DNA of 64,000 nucleotides from the NCBI GenBank assembly GCA_038749025.1, contig JBCDIL010000015.1, forward strand, positions 1 through 64,000. The letters run 5' to 3'. The notes under the pieces were generated by a model. The model had not been told where the DNA came from. It was given only the letters and a program-made list of their open reading frames with translations, and did not search any database. Positions 17,719-26,299 of the stretch are shown here, in pieces (the stretch's first letter is position 1; every line of letters starts with the position of its first letter). The DNA is from JBCAXA01 sp038749025 (GTDB lineage Bacteria > Pseudomonadota > Gammaproteobacteria > Steroidobacterales > Woeseiaceae). The position numbers and the translations under genes are program-made.

Positions 17719-19443
17719 CTACGTGGCTCCAGCTAGCGATAAGCGGTTACGTTGCGCCCAAACCAGGGCATTGATGACAACCAACACAGCGACTAACGGC
17801 CAGAATAAGTTACTGAGCCCATTGACTAATCCGACCGGTGAAAAGACGAGGTACAAAAGCACAACCAACGACATGAGCGTTACGGAAACCGGAACCGCCA
17901 ACGTCCACGGTGTCATATCGACAGCACTGCTCGCGCTGTAGTGCCAATCCTCTCCAGTCGGTCGTAAGACCCCAAATGCCAGCATGATGGCGACCTCGAT
18001 GACGAACAACACCGCATAAAGGTGCAAGAAGTGTAGATCGGCCAATGGCTGTAAAACAGCGATGCCATCGATGCCGAACTTAACGAGACCGTAGGCGATC
18101 ACGTGAAAAACGATAACAATCTTTGCGCCAATGGCGGGGACGCGTTTTGTGAACAAGCCAACCAAAACAATCGCGACGACCGGAATATTGTAAAAACCGG
18201 TAAAGATCCGAATGATTTGCCACAAGCCTTCCGGGGCATATTGCAAGAGCGGCGCAACGGCGAACGAAAACAGCGCGATGACAACACTGGCGATTTTGGC
18301 CACCCGAACCATGTCAGTATCGCTCAGCGACCCGCCTTTTAGCGGTGCGTAAATATCCAAGCAGAATAATGTCGCGGCGCTGTTCAATAACGAGTTGAAA
18401 GAGCTAAAGACTGCCCCGAGCAACACAGCTAAAAAGAAACCCGCCATTGCGACCGGTAACACATCACGAATCAGTTGTGGATACGCGAGATCGATTGTTG
18501 CGAGACCGGGACCGTACAGGTGAAACGCGATCACGCCGGGAATCATCATCATGAACGGCACCATGACTTTGAAGAAACCCGATAACAACACGCCTTTTTG
18601 ACCTTCGGCCAACGAACTCGCGCCCAGCGTTCGCTGAATAACGTACTGATTGGTGCACCAGTAAAAAAGATTGGCGAAGATCATGCCGGTAAACAACGTG
18701 CCGAACGGGGTCGGATCCGACTCGCTACCGATCGCGTTAAGTTTGTGCGTTTCCGTTGTCGTAATCGTCTCAAGACCGGCAGAAAAACTACCGTCACCGA
18801 GAGCGATTAGACCCAGTACGGGAACGACAATCCCAATGATCAACAAGCCGACACCGTTCAAGGTATCGGAAACAGCAACAGCTTTTAGGCCGCCGAAAAT
18901 GGCATAGACCGCACCGATACAACCAACAGCGACGATAGTTACAACGAGGCCCGCCGAATAGCTGACGTTTAGCAGTGTCGGCACATCGAACAGGCGTAGC
19001 ACCGCGATGGAACCGGAGTACAAAACGGAGGGAATCGTCACGAGGCCGTAGCCGAACATGAACAAGATGACCGTCATCCGACGAACGTCGTCATCGAATC
19101 GGTCTTTCAGAAACTGCGGTAAGGTCGTGAATGCCCCAGCGAGATAACGCGGCAGAAAAATCAGCGCCATGCAAATGGTGGCGAAGGCGGCGGTCACTTC
19201 CCACGCCATGCTGGAAAGGTTGGCGCCGTACGCCGATCCATTCAGTCCAATCAACTGCTCAGCCGACAAGTTAGTCAGCAGCATTGAGCCGGCGATGAAG
19301 ACACCGGTCAGACCGCGACCGGCTAAAAAGTAACCATCGCGGGTATTCGCCTCGCCGCGTGTTTTCAGATACGAAATCCAGGCAACGATGCCCATAAAAA
19401 ACACGCAGCTCGCGATTGTCATCGCGAGGTTATCTCCACTCAC
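17719..19443 (-). CDS. Sodium:solute symporter (SSS family), sugar-type
   Basis: A protein of about 574 residues with 13-14 transmembrane helices. It resembles vSGLT-type sugar/sodium symporters: DGYFLAGRGLTGVFIAGSMLLTNLSAEQLIGLNGSAYG near the N terminus and ISYLKTRGEANTRDGYF after TM1. The start is uncertain: a GTG at 19443 has a GGAG nearby, and an ATG at 19422 is the alternative. It is transcribed toward the TonB receptor and probably belongs to the same LacI-controlled locus, though I see no operator copy directly before it. Substrate inferred only as a sugar or polyol. Confidence 0.9.
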   Translation of the reverse strand: MSGDNLAMTIASCVFFMGIVAWISYLKTRGEANTRDGYFLAGRGLTGVFIAGSMLLTNLSAEQLIGLNGSAYGANLSSMAWEVTAAFATICMALIFLPRYLAGAFTTLPQFLKDRFDDDVRRMTVILFMFGYGLVTIPSVLYSGSIAVLRLFDVPTLLNVSYSAGLVVTIVAVGCIGAVYAIFGGLKAVAVSDTLNGVGLLIIGIVVPVLGLIALGDGSFSAGLETITTTETHKLNAIGSESDPTPFGTLFTGMIFANLFYWCTNQYVIQRTLGASSLAEGQKGVLLSGFFKVMVPFMMMIPGVIAFHLYGPGLATIDLAYPQLIRDVLPVAMAGFFLAVLLGAVFSSFNSLLNSAATLFCLDIYAPLKGGSLSDTDMVRVAKIASVVIALFSFAVAPLLQYAPEGLWQIIRIFTGFYNIPVVAIVLVGLFTKRVPAIGAKIVIVFHVIAYGLVKFGIDGIAVLQPLADLHFLHLYAVLFVIEVAIMLAFGVLRPTGEDWHYSASSAVDMTPWTLAVPVSVTLMSLVVLLYLVFSPVGLVNGLSNLFWPLVAVLVVINALVWAQRNRLSLAGAT

Positions 19444-19579
19444 GTCCCACTCCCCCTCTTCGCGGACGGCCGAGTGTGCACAGAAAATACGTTGTACGAC
19501 AAGCGCAACCACAGCACGAATCGGGTGGTTTTACCGATGTAACACAGCTTCCGTGGCTCCAACGAAAGGGGGAAATTTG

Positions 19580-20047
19580 ATGGCATTTCAAATACAAGCG
19601 CTACCAATGGAGCGATTTGATGCGCTCGTCGGTAAGTCCGAGTCTGAGCTGAATGCGAACGGTGTTTTCCGACGTGAAGTTGACTGCAAACCCGGCTATC
19701 CGTGTCGAGTGAGCCTCATAGACGCAAGCGTTGGCGAGACAGTCTTATTGATGAACTACACCCATCTAAACGGGCCATCGCCTTACCGCGCCAGCCATGC
19801 CATCTTTGTTCGCGAACAAGCTGAGACGGCGAACTTCGGCCCCAATGAGGTGCCACCAGCCTTGCGAATTCGCCTGTTATCGCTGCGCGGCTTCGATGCT
19901 AATGGACTGATGCGCAACGCCGACGTCGTCCATGGCCGCGAACTGGAAGCGCGATTAGAGACCCTGCTGGCCGAGCCAGATATCGCCTTTGTGGACATTC
20001 ATAACGCGAAGCCGGGGTATTTTGCGGCACGCGCCGTCGCTTGCTAA
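19580..20047 (+). CDS. DUF1203-family protein
   Basis: A 155-residue cytosolic protein. The ATG at 19580 follows GGGGGA; the open frame upstream to 19388 is part of the symporter gene's antisense and is discarded. Family hallmarks are KPGYPCRVSLIDASVGETVLLMNYTHL, SPYRASHAIFVRE and a C-terminal NADVVHGRELEARLETLLA ... VDIHNAKPGYFAARA. The DUF1203 family is widespread in proteobacteria without a known role. It is divergent from the symporter with a 136-bp gap. Confidence 0.85.
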   Translation: MAFQIQALPMERFDALVGKSESELNANGVFRREVDCKPGYPCRVSLIDASVGETVLLMNYTHLNGPSPYRASHAIFVREQAETANFGPNEVPPALRIRLLSLRGFDANGLMRNADVVHGRELEARLETLLAEPDIAFVDIHNAKPGYFAARAVAC

Positions 20048-20078
20048 TCGCCAGCAAGCGTCACGGTATAATGATGAC

Positions 20079-20882
20079 GTGACTTTACAAGGCGCTGACC
20101 CTAACAACTCGACTGCATTTGAGCCGCATCCCTGGCAACAAACAATCATCATTGTCTTTGCGGGGTTGATGCTGTGGTTTATCAACGTGCTCTGGACGAC
20201 TGGCATGCATGTCGAGTGCGAATCGCTGAGTAGCTTCTGGACAGACGCAAGCGGTTTAAGCATCAGCGTTAGCGCCGCCTACACTTTGTTACTTTGCCTA
20301 CTGATTGGTTGGGCGGTGTTTGAATTAGCGATCGGTCCAACCGGTCGCTACGCGGAGCGTTTTCACCTTGCCGTTAATGTTGCGAGTGCATGCGTCGTTC
20401 TGTACATCGTGCTTGTAAGCGTGGAGAGCGCAGATGACGTCGACTTTCATTTGACCCACGATCAGTGGCTGCAAGGCAAACAGATTATTGGCATCACGCC
20501 ATACGAAGAATGCCAATGGAAACGCCGATTTGTTGGCGACTGGTATATTGAAAATCAAGCGGGCGACGGTTCTGTTTCGCCTTTCGAGTTTGGCCGAATT
20601 TCTGTGCATTTGGATGGGTCGTTGCAGCTAACAACCGAAGACGGCCGCGTCGTTAACGGCGATTGGCAGACCGACCCTTACTGTTCTACCGGCAACGATC
20701 GCTGGTGCTTCACTACCAGGTTTTCACTCGGACAAGGTGACCGACAACTTGTAGCGTGGGATGTCGATGACATGCCAGGTGGACAATTGAATTTGACTAG
20801 CACACAGACTATGCGGTCGCATTTCCGTCCGCGACCGAACTATGCTATTCGCCTTTCTAGAGCCCCAATGACGGATCGCTAG
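20079..20882 (+). CDS. Hypothetical membrane protein with a C-terminal soluble domain
   Basis: About 267 residues from a GTG at 20079, 32 bp after the DUF1203 stop; the frame continues upstream inside that gene, so the start is not certain. Three hydrophobic segments lie in the first half (TIIIVFAGLMLWFINVLW, AAYTLLLCLLIGWAVFEL, VASACVVLYIVLV). The second half is soluble and rich in W, D and G (FVGDWYIENQAGDGSVSPFEFG, GDWQTDPYC), possibly a beta-rich domain. I do not recognise a family. It overlaps the convergent gene at its 3' end by 4 bp. Confidence 0.6.
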   Translation: MTLQGADPNNSTAFEPHPWQQTIIIVFAGLMLWFINVLWTTGMHVECESLSSFWTDASGLSISVSAAYTLLLCLLIGWAVFELAIGPTGRYAERFHLAVNVASACVVLYIVLVSVESADDVDFHLTHDQWLQGKQIIGITPYEECQWKRRFVGDWYIENQAGDGSVSPFEFGRISVHLDGSLQLTTEDGRVVNGDWQTDPYCSTGNDRWCFTTRFSLGQGDRQLVAWDVDDMPGGQLNLTSTQTMRSHFRPRPNYAIRLSRAPMTDR

Positions 20883-21409
20883 CTATGCACCGCTTGCGAC
20901 CGCAACGACCACAGAGTGGCCGACAGCAACGCCCGCGAGTACCACCGATGCAACGGGAACAACCACCGGTATTGCCACGGAACCGTCTCTCTGCCGGCAC
21001 GCTTGTTGGCTGCGACGACGGCAGAACCAAAGAAGAGCTCAGTAGAATCGACACCTCGCTCGCACATTAACCAAGAGCGGGTCCGTCCGTGCACGTCGCA
21101 GAGCAATATTTCGTTGTCGGTTCGGGCCTCGACGGTCCAGGCTGCAAAGCGATCCCGCTCGGCACTGGCCAACGCTTTAACTTCGTCGTCGTTAGTACCT
21201 AAACCGGCGAGTCCAAGGGCGAACCGCTCGAGCCGAAACAACGGTGTGGAATAAAACGCGTCGATGAACGTCGGTAGTGGTACGTCAATCGTAACCGCAG
21301 CCGAGTAGGCATCCGTATAAGCCCTTGCACCGTGACCGCTACCGTCACCGTAGCGGTTGAGCAGTGCACCAGTAGGGACGGCTACTCGTTTAACGCCAGC
21401 CTTCGACAC
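20879..21409 (-). CDS. Conserved hypothetical protein
   Basis: A 176-residue soluble protein with no signal peptide. The central part (FYSTPLFRLERFALGLAGL, FAAWTVEARTDNEILLCDVHGRTRSWL, TELFFGSAVV) looks like a compact lipid-binding or START/DUF2867-like fold, as in similar short proteins I have seen in proteobacteria, but I cannot assign it. It is convergent with the preceding membrane-protein gene and divergent from the DUF4124 gene. Confidence 0.62.
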   Translation of the reverse strand: MSKAGVKRVAVPTGALLNRYGDGSGHGARAYTDAYSAAVTIDVPLPTFIDAFYSTPLFRLERFALGLAGLGTNDDEVKALASAERDRFAAWTVEARTDNEILLCDVHGRTRSWLMCERGVDSTELFFGSAVVAANKRAGRETVPWQYRWLFPLHRWYSRALLSATLWSLRSQAVHS

Positions 21410-21567
21410 GCGTACACCTCGTGAAGCGTCTGCGCCGAGGCATCTATACGCTCAGCGGAATTCTAATTATCGCTGGGTTCGAATGCCCGGCAAAGGGCTA
21501 TCCGAGCAAACCATCGAATCGAGGGCTGCGACACATTCTTGCGGGCGTGCTCTGCTAGGATCGAGCC

Positions 21568-22068
21568 ATGCGTTTGTTCGCGAAATTGATGCTCTTACTC
21601 GTTATTGCAGCATTAGCCGGGCCGTTCATTCTGAAAGGGTCGGACGGCAAACCGCTGTGGAGTATCGCCAGCGTCAAAGCGAGCGTCCAATCGGTCTGGA
21701 ACCAGCTTGGTAATGATGCTGAGCAGAACCTGCAAGCGGTAGGCGTCGACGCAATGAGTGATGACGTCGAGATCTACCGATGGCAGGACGAGAACGGCCA
21801 GTGGCATTTCTCTGAAGAACCGCCGGCCGGTATCGCTGCCGAAACGATGACGATCGATCCAGATACGAACATGATCTCGCTACCGGCATTGCCCGAACCG
21901 CTACCGGCTGAAACGGCGCCAGACAGCGGTGACGCGGCGGCGATACAGACCCAACCACCCGAAGGCATACCATCCGCCGAAGACACCCGGCAACTCATGG
22001 AAGACGTTCGCAATCTGCAGAATGTCGTTAATGAACGCGACCAACAGATCCGCGACGCCGATCTATAG
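21568..22068 (+). CDS. DUF4124-domain exported protein
   Basis: A 166-residue envelope protein with an N-terminal hydrophobic segment (LFAKLMLLLVIAALAGPFIL) that is a signal peptide or membrane anchor. A DUF4124-type motif follows at about residues 67-90 (VEIYRWQDENGQWHFSEEPPAG). A proline-rich linker and a short C-terminal coiled coil (DTRQLMEDVRNLQNVVNERDQQI) complete it. DUF4124 proteins are common in gammaproteobacteria and lack a firm function. Confidence 0.78.
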   Translation: MRLFAKLMLLLVIAALAGPFILKGSDGKPLWSIASVKASVQSVWNQLGNDAEQNLQAVGVDAMSDDVEIYRWQDENGQWHFSEEPPAGIAAETMTIDPDTNMISLPALPEPLPAETAPDSGDAAAIQTQPPEGIPSAEDTRQLMEDVRNLQNVVNERDQQIRDADL

Positions 22069-22236
22069 CTAGACGCTGTTATCTCGCTGCCACTGTAGGC
22101 GCGGCCGCACCGCTGAGTGGATGTGGTACGGTCGGTCCATGATTACCGAACCATCGCATCGCTTCGATCGTCGGCGAGTGTCGCGACCCTGCCGCGCACC
22201 GCACATACTCAGTGGTCCGCTCGCGAGCAGAAAACA

Positions 22237-23739
22237 ATGATTACACGCCGGCGAGTGATGCACACGGCGGGCGCGTTCGCGGCGCTGGGAACGTTGCCAC
22301 GGATTGCCAGCGGCGCTGACCAGCAACCGTGGGATCTCATTGTCGTTGGTGGCGGCACAGCCGGCCTACCGACCGCATTGTTTGCTGCTGAGCGCTCTAG
22401 TCGCGTGCTCATTATTGAACAAGCCGCCATTCTCGGCGGCACACTCGATCGGTCAACCGGGCAAGTCGCTGCGGCTGGTACCGTTTTCCAAGAAGCAAAA
22501 AACATCGAGGATTCGCCCGATGCGCATTACGACGACATATTGCGAATTAACGGCGCCACATCCGATCTTGCATTAACACGCCTTTTCGTTGATCACGCCG
22601 GCAGCGCTTTTAACTGGTTAGCGGCGAACGGGTTCGAGGTCGAACCCGAGCATCCGGTGACTGGCCATGGACATGAGCACTTTCGCACTGCCCGCTACCA
22701 ATGGGGTCCCAAGGGCGGGTGGTCTATCTATGAAGCGATGGCGCCACTCGTTGAGCAAGCCGTTGCACGAGGGGCTTTGCACGTTCAACTGAATACGCGC
22801 GCGACGGAGCTGCTGATTGATACCGCGGGACGTGTAACCGGAGTGGTTAGCGAGTCGGCCGACGGGCAACGGACCGAGCTCAGTGCCAAGAACGTTGTGT
22901 TGGCCAGCGGTGGCTGCGCCTCGAACCCAACGATGTTTCAAGAGTTGCATGGCTCGCCGCTCTATTGCCAGATCGCCCATCCGAACAGTCAAGGCAGCGG
23001 TATCACGCTGGGTTTGGCCGCCGGTGGGTACGTTCGCGGTGGCGAGCACTATTTGCCGTTAGCCGGTGCGGTATTGGCGAATGACAACTACCCCGCGCCG
23101 CCGGCCGCCGTCGCACCGCTGAACCCAAGCTTACGCTTGCCGTGGGAAATTCTTGTTAATGAGAACGGCGAACGCTTCGTTCGCGAAGACGACCCGCATA
23201 TCCACAACATAGAATCCGCCATCGGCAAGCAGCCAGGTGAACGGCACTGGGCAATCTTTGACGAGACTATTCTTGAAAACGCACCGCCTATCGTTCCGAA
23301 CTGGGCAGCGAAAGACCTTCGCGCCGCGGTCCAATCACAGCCGATGGTCAGCCAAGCCAACTCCATTGGCGACCTCGCCGTCGCCACCGGTGTCGACCCC
23401 GAAACACTGATGGCAACCGTCGCTGCCTACAACGAGGCCCGTGAGAACAAACGCCCGGATCCGCTCGGCCTTGAACACCGACCATTACCGATCGCTAAAC
23501 CGCCGTTTTACGCGGTGCGGATGAGTGGCTGGACCGTTATTTCGTTTGCCGGCCTTGGCGTCAACGCAGACCTTCAAGTCACGACGGCCAGTGGGACCCC
23601 GATCCCTAATCTTTACGCGGTCGGCGAAGTGATCGGCGCCGGTGCGACGTCAGGCAACGCTTACACAAATGGCATGTTGGTTTCCCCAGCGATTACGTTC
23701 GGGCGCTTACTCGGCCAGCGTATTCTGTCGTTTAGCTAG
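22237..23739 (+). CDS. Tat-exported FAD-dependent oxidoreductase (FAD_binding_2, fumarate-reductase/KstD-like)
   Basis: A 500-residue flavoprotein. The frame is open from 22117, but the ATG at 22237 starts a twin-arginine-type leader (TRRRVMHTAGAFAALGTLPRIASGA). The FAD dinucleotide fold follows (DLIVVGGGTAGLPTALFAAE, then GGTLDRSTGQVAAAG), and the C-terminal FAD motif is NLYAVGEVIGAGATSGNAYTNGMLVSPAITFGRLLG. This architecture matches the fumarate reductase / urocanate reductase / ketosteroid dehydrogenase superfamily. No heme or FMN domain is attached, so its electron partner must be separate. It is probably periplasmic; the substrate cannot be told. Confidence 0.85.
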   Translation: MITRRRVMHTAGAFAALGTLPRIASGADQQPWDLIVVGGGTAGLPTALFAAERSSRVLIIEQAAILGGTLDRSTGQVAAAGTVFQEAKNIEDSPDAHYDDILRINGATSDLALTRLFVDHAGSAFNWLAANGFEVEPEHPVTGHGHEHFRTARYQWGPKGGWSIYEAMAPLVEQAVARGALHVQLNTRATELLIDTAGRVTGVVSESADGQRTELSAKNVVLASGGCASNPTMFQELHGSPLYCQIAHPNSQGSGITLGLAAGGYVRGGEHYLPLAGAVLANDNYPAPPAAVAPLNPSLRLPWEILVNENGERFVREDDPHIHNIESAIGKQPGERHWAIFDETILENAPPIVPNWAAKDLRAAVQSQPMVSQANSIGDLAVATGVDPETLMATVAAYNEARENKRPDPLGLEHRPLPIAKPPFYAVRMSGWTVISFAGLGVNADLQVTTASGTPIPNLYAVGEVIGAGATSGNAYTNGMLVSPAITFGRLLGQRILSFS

Positions 23740-23762
23740 CCATTGCAATCGAAACGGGCGCA

Positions 23763-23836
23763 GCGGGTGTAGTTCAATGGTAGAACCTCAGCTTCCCAAG
23801 CTGATGACGTGGGTTCGATTCCCATCACCAGCTCCA
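23763..23836 (+). tRNA. tRNA-Gly (CCC)
   Basis: A 74-base cloverleaf with encoded CCA. D-arm GTTC...GAAC, anticodon stem TCAGC/GCTGA with loop TTCCCAA (anticodon CCC, bases 34-36), T-arm GTGGG-TTCGATT-CCCAT, discriminator T. It is close to the E. coli glyU type. The acceptor stem is GCGGGTG against CACCAGC, which leaves a G3-A70 mismatch where G-C is expected. It lies 23 bp after the flavoprotein gene. Confidence 0.93.
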
Positions 23837-23850
23837 GTTTCTTGAGCCTC

Positions 23851-23883
23851 AAAAAAAAACGGCGGTACCGAAGCACCGCCGTT
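23851..23883 (-). terminator. Intrinsic terminator of katG
   Basis: On the minus strand a perfect 9-bp stem (AACGGCGGT 23883-23875, ACCGCCGTT 23866-23858) with an 8-base loop is followed by nine T residues (23859-23851). It is 38 bp after the katG stop, a textbook rho-independent terminator. Confidence 0.92.
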
Positions 23884-23921
23884 GCCGAGATGACCAGGAA
23901 GCTCTGGTCTATCGCGTGGGA

Positions 23922-26138
23922 TCAGATATCGAAGCGATCCAAGGTCATGACTTTGGTCCAGGCCGCAACGAAATCGCTGACGAATTTCTCGTCACCGTCA
24001 CTAGCGCCGTAAACCTCAGCGATGGCGCGCAACTCGGCGTGCGATCCGAACATCAAGTCTACCGGTGTTGCCGTCCACTTAATGTCGCCTGTCGTGCGGT
24101 CGCGGCCCTCGTAAACACCTTCGGTGTCAGACTTCGTCCAAGCCGTCGACATGTCCAGCAAGTTGACGAAGAAGTCGTTAGTGAGCGCGCCGGGGCGATC
24201 GGTAAACACACCATGCTGGCCACTGCCCGTATTCGCATCCAACGCACGCAAACCACCGACCAGCGCTGTCATCTCCGGCACGGTCAACGTCAATTTGTTG
24301 GCTTTATCGACCATCAGATCAACCGGCGAGCGGTAGTTGTCTTCGGCGTAGAAGTTACGGAAACCATCGGCAGACGGTTCCAGTGCCGCAAACGAATCGG
24401 CATCGGTTTGCTCGGCCGTCGCGTCGGTGCGACCTGGCACGAACGGTACCGTCACGTCATAGCCAGCATCGCTAGCCGCTTTCTCGATGGCAGCGGCGCC
24501 GCCAAGAACGATAACGTCGGCCAGTGATACTTGCTTGCCGCGCGACAATTTGCGGTTGAAGCGTTTCTGTACTTGCTCGAGGCGATCGATCACAGCGTCG
24601 GCTTCATCCGGCGTATTAGCCGCCCAACCGTTCTGCGGAGCAAGCCGTAAGCGGGCCCCATTGGCACCGCCGCGCATGTCCGTGCCACGGAAGCTAGCTG
24701 CAGCCGACCACGCCGTGCGAACGAGTTGCGGCACGGTAATGCCAGCATCGAGGATCTCGGCCTTTAACGCCGCAGCGTCGTCTGCATCGATAAGCGTATA
24801 GTCAGCCGCCGGGATAGGGTCTTGCCACAATAGCGTCTCAGTCGGCACCTCGGCGCCCACGTAGCGTGCGCGCGGACCCATATCGCGGTGTGTCAGCTTA
24901 AACCACGCTTTCGCGAAAGCTAGACGGAACGCTTCGGGATCGTCCAGAAAGCGCTGCGAGATTTCACGGTAGCTCGGGTCTTCTTTCAGCGCCAAGTCGG
25001 TTGTGAACATGATCGGCGCGTGCCGCTTGCTCTTGTCATGTGCGTCAGGAACCAAGTTGGACGCCGCACCGTCGGCAGGGATCCACTGAGTGGCGCCAGC
25101 CGGGCTTTTGGTTTGCACCCATTCGAACCCGAACAGGTTCTGGAGGTACTGACTGGTCCAAGCGATCGGGTTAGCCGACCACGCCCCTTCGAGGCCACTC
25201 GTGATGGTGTCAGCGCCTTTACCGCTGCCGCACTTATTGGTCCAACCGAAGCCTTGTTTTTCGATGTCGGCTCCGGCCGGCTCAACGCCCGTGCAATTCT
25301 CAGGGCTTTTGGCGCCGTGCGCTTTACCGAAGGTGTGGCCGCCGGCAATAAGAGCGACGGTTTCCTCGTCGTTCATGGCCATACGACCGAACGTTTCGCG
25401 GATGTCTTGAGCGGCCGCTAGCGGATCAGGTACGCCGTTCGGGCCTTCAGGGTTTACGTAGATCAGACCCATCTGCACCGCTGCTAACGGCTGTGCCAGT
25501 TCGCGGTCACCGCTGTAGCGTTCGTCAGCAAGAAACTCATTCTCCGGTCCCCAGTAGACGAGGTCCGCTTCCCAGTCATCTTGGCGACCACCGGCAAAGC
25601 CGAACGTCTCAAAGCCCATCGACTCGAGTGCAACGTTACCGGTTAAGACCATCAAATCGGCCCACGACAGCTTACTGCCGTATTTGGCTTTGACCGGCCA
25701 CAACAAGCGGCGTGCTTTGTCGAGGTTAGTGTTATCGGGCCAGCTATTGAGCGGCTCAAATCGTAGTTGGCCGCCAGCGGCGCCACCGCGACCATCGGCA
25801 ACGCGGTACGTACCGGCGCTGTGCCAAGCCATGCGGATGAAGAACGGGCCGTAGTGACCGTAGTCGGCTGGCCACCAGTCCTGCGAGTCGGTCATGACGG
25901 CCGCGATGTCCGCTTTTACCGTGTCGAGATCAAGCGTCTCGAACTCGGCAGCGTAGTCGAAATCCGCACCTAGCGGGTTTGATTGGGGGTTGTGTGCGCG
26001 CAACGGGCTCAGATCGATTTGATCTGGCCACCAAAACTGATTGGTCTTGGCGCGATCTCCGGCATTGGCAATACCAGCAGCAATCGTCAGTGACGTTGCC
26101 AGCACTGCCGCAGCGATCGGCGAAGTAAGTCGAAACAT
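23922..26138 (-). CDS. katG: Catalase-peroxidase with signal peptide (periplasmic KatG)
   Basis: A 738-residue bifunctional heme enzyme. The distal site is in RMAWHSAGTYR (catalytic Trp and His). The MYW crosslink residues are that Trp, Tyr in GLIYVNPEGP and Met in GRMAMNDEE; the proximal heme His is in AGGHTFGKAHG. The second, heme-free KatG domain occupies about residues 430-730. The ATG at 26138 follows AGGAG and begins a clear Sec signal peptide (FRLTSPIAAAVLATSLTIAAGIANA), unlike the usual cytosolic KatG, so it should act on peroxide in the periplasm, as KatP/KatG2 do. An OxyR-like site and a TATCAT -10 box lie upstream, and a strong terminator follows. Confidence 0.95.
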   Translation of the reverse strand: MFRLTSPIAAAVLATSLTIAAGIANAGDRAKTNQFWWPDQIDLSPLRAHNPQSNPLGADFDYAAEFETLDLDTVKADIAAVMTDSQDWWPADYGHYGPFFIRMAWHSAGTYRVADGRGGAAGGQLRFEPLNSWPDNTNLDKARRLLWPVKAKYGSKLSWADLMVLTGNVALESMGFETFGFAGGRQDDWEADLVYWGPENEFLADERYSGDRELAQPLAAVQMGLIYVNPEGPNGVPDPLAAAQDIRETFGRMAMNDEETVALIAGGHTFGKAHGAKSPENCTGVEPAGADIEKQGFGWTNKCGSGKGADTITSGLEGAWSANPIAWTSQYLQNLFGFEWVQTKSPAGATQWIPADGAASNLVPDAHDKSKRHAPIMFTTDLALKEDPSYREISQRFLDDPEAFRLAFAKAWFKLTHRDMGPRARYVGAEVPTETLLWQDPIPAADYTLIDADDAAALKAEILDAGITVPQLVRTAWSAAASFRGTDMRGGANGARLRLAPQNGWAANTPDEADAVIDRLEQVQKRFNRKLSRGKQVSLADVIVLGGAAAIEKAASDAGYDVTVPFVPGRTDATAEQTDADSFAALEPSADGFRNFYAEDNYRSPVDLMVDKANKLTLTVPEMTALVGGLRALDANTGSGQHGVFTDRPGALTNDFFVNLLDMSTAWTKSDTEGVYEGRDRTTGDIKWTATPVDLMFGSHAELRAIAEVYGASDGDEKFVSDFVAAWTKVMTLDRFDI

Positions 26139-26209
26139 GTTCCCTGCTCCTTTTGGCGGTACGTGTCGTGAAGGCACTGGTACTGTACTGCTCAAGTGCT
26201 AGCAGGATG

Positions 26210-26246
26210 ATAGAAAGTCTGGATCAGCGTTTTCGGTTTGCTCTAT
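26210..26246 (-). promoter_or_regulatory. Candidate OxyR-binding site and promoter of katG
   Basis: The outer quarter-sites ATAG (26210-26213) and CTAT (26243-26246) occur 37 bases end to end, exactly the spacing of the OxyR consensus ATAG-N7-CTAT-N7-ATAG-N7-CTAT. The two inner elements are poorly conserved (ATCC and CGAA on the minus strand). The minus-strand -10 hexamer TATCAT (26212-26207) overlaps the promoter-proximal end, about 70 bases before the katG ATG. Confidence 0.5.
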
Positions 26247-26299
26247 CAACGAAAACACAGCGATGTTGCACCGCAACGCAGTGCTGCGTCGCAGCAAAC

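Noticed and set aside
17690..19560. Search for a third LacI-type operator before the symporter gene
   Set aside because: Only TTGTACGACAA-like partial symmetry near 19495 was found; it does not match the other two operators.
21421..21558. A 45-codon GTG-start frame (KRLRRGIYTLSGILIIAG...) before the DUF4124 gene
   Set aside because: It has a hydrophobic stretch but no ribosome site and no recognisable family; too short to support.
26265..26296. Two adjacent inverted repeats (GTTGC/GCAAC and TGCTGCG/CGCAGCA) between the symporter and katG
   Set aside because: No T-tract and a one-base central gap in the second; not a convincing terminator, and the relation to katG control is unclear.
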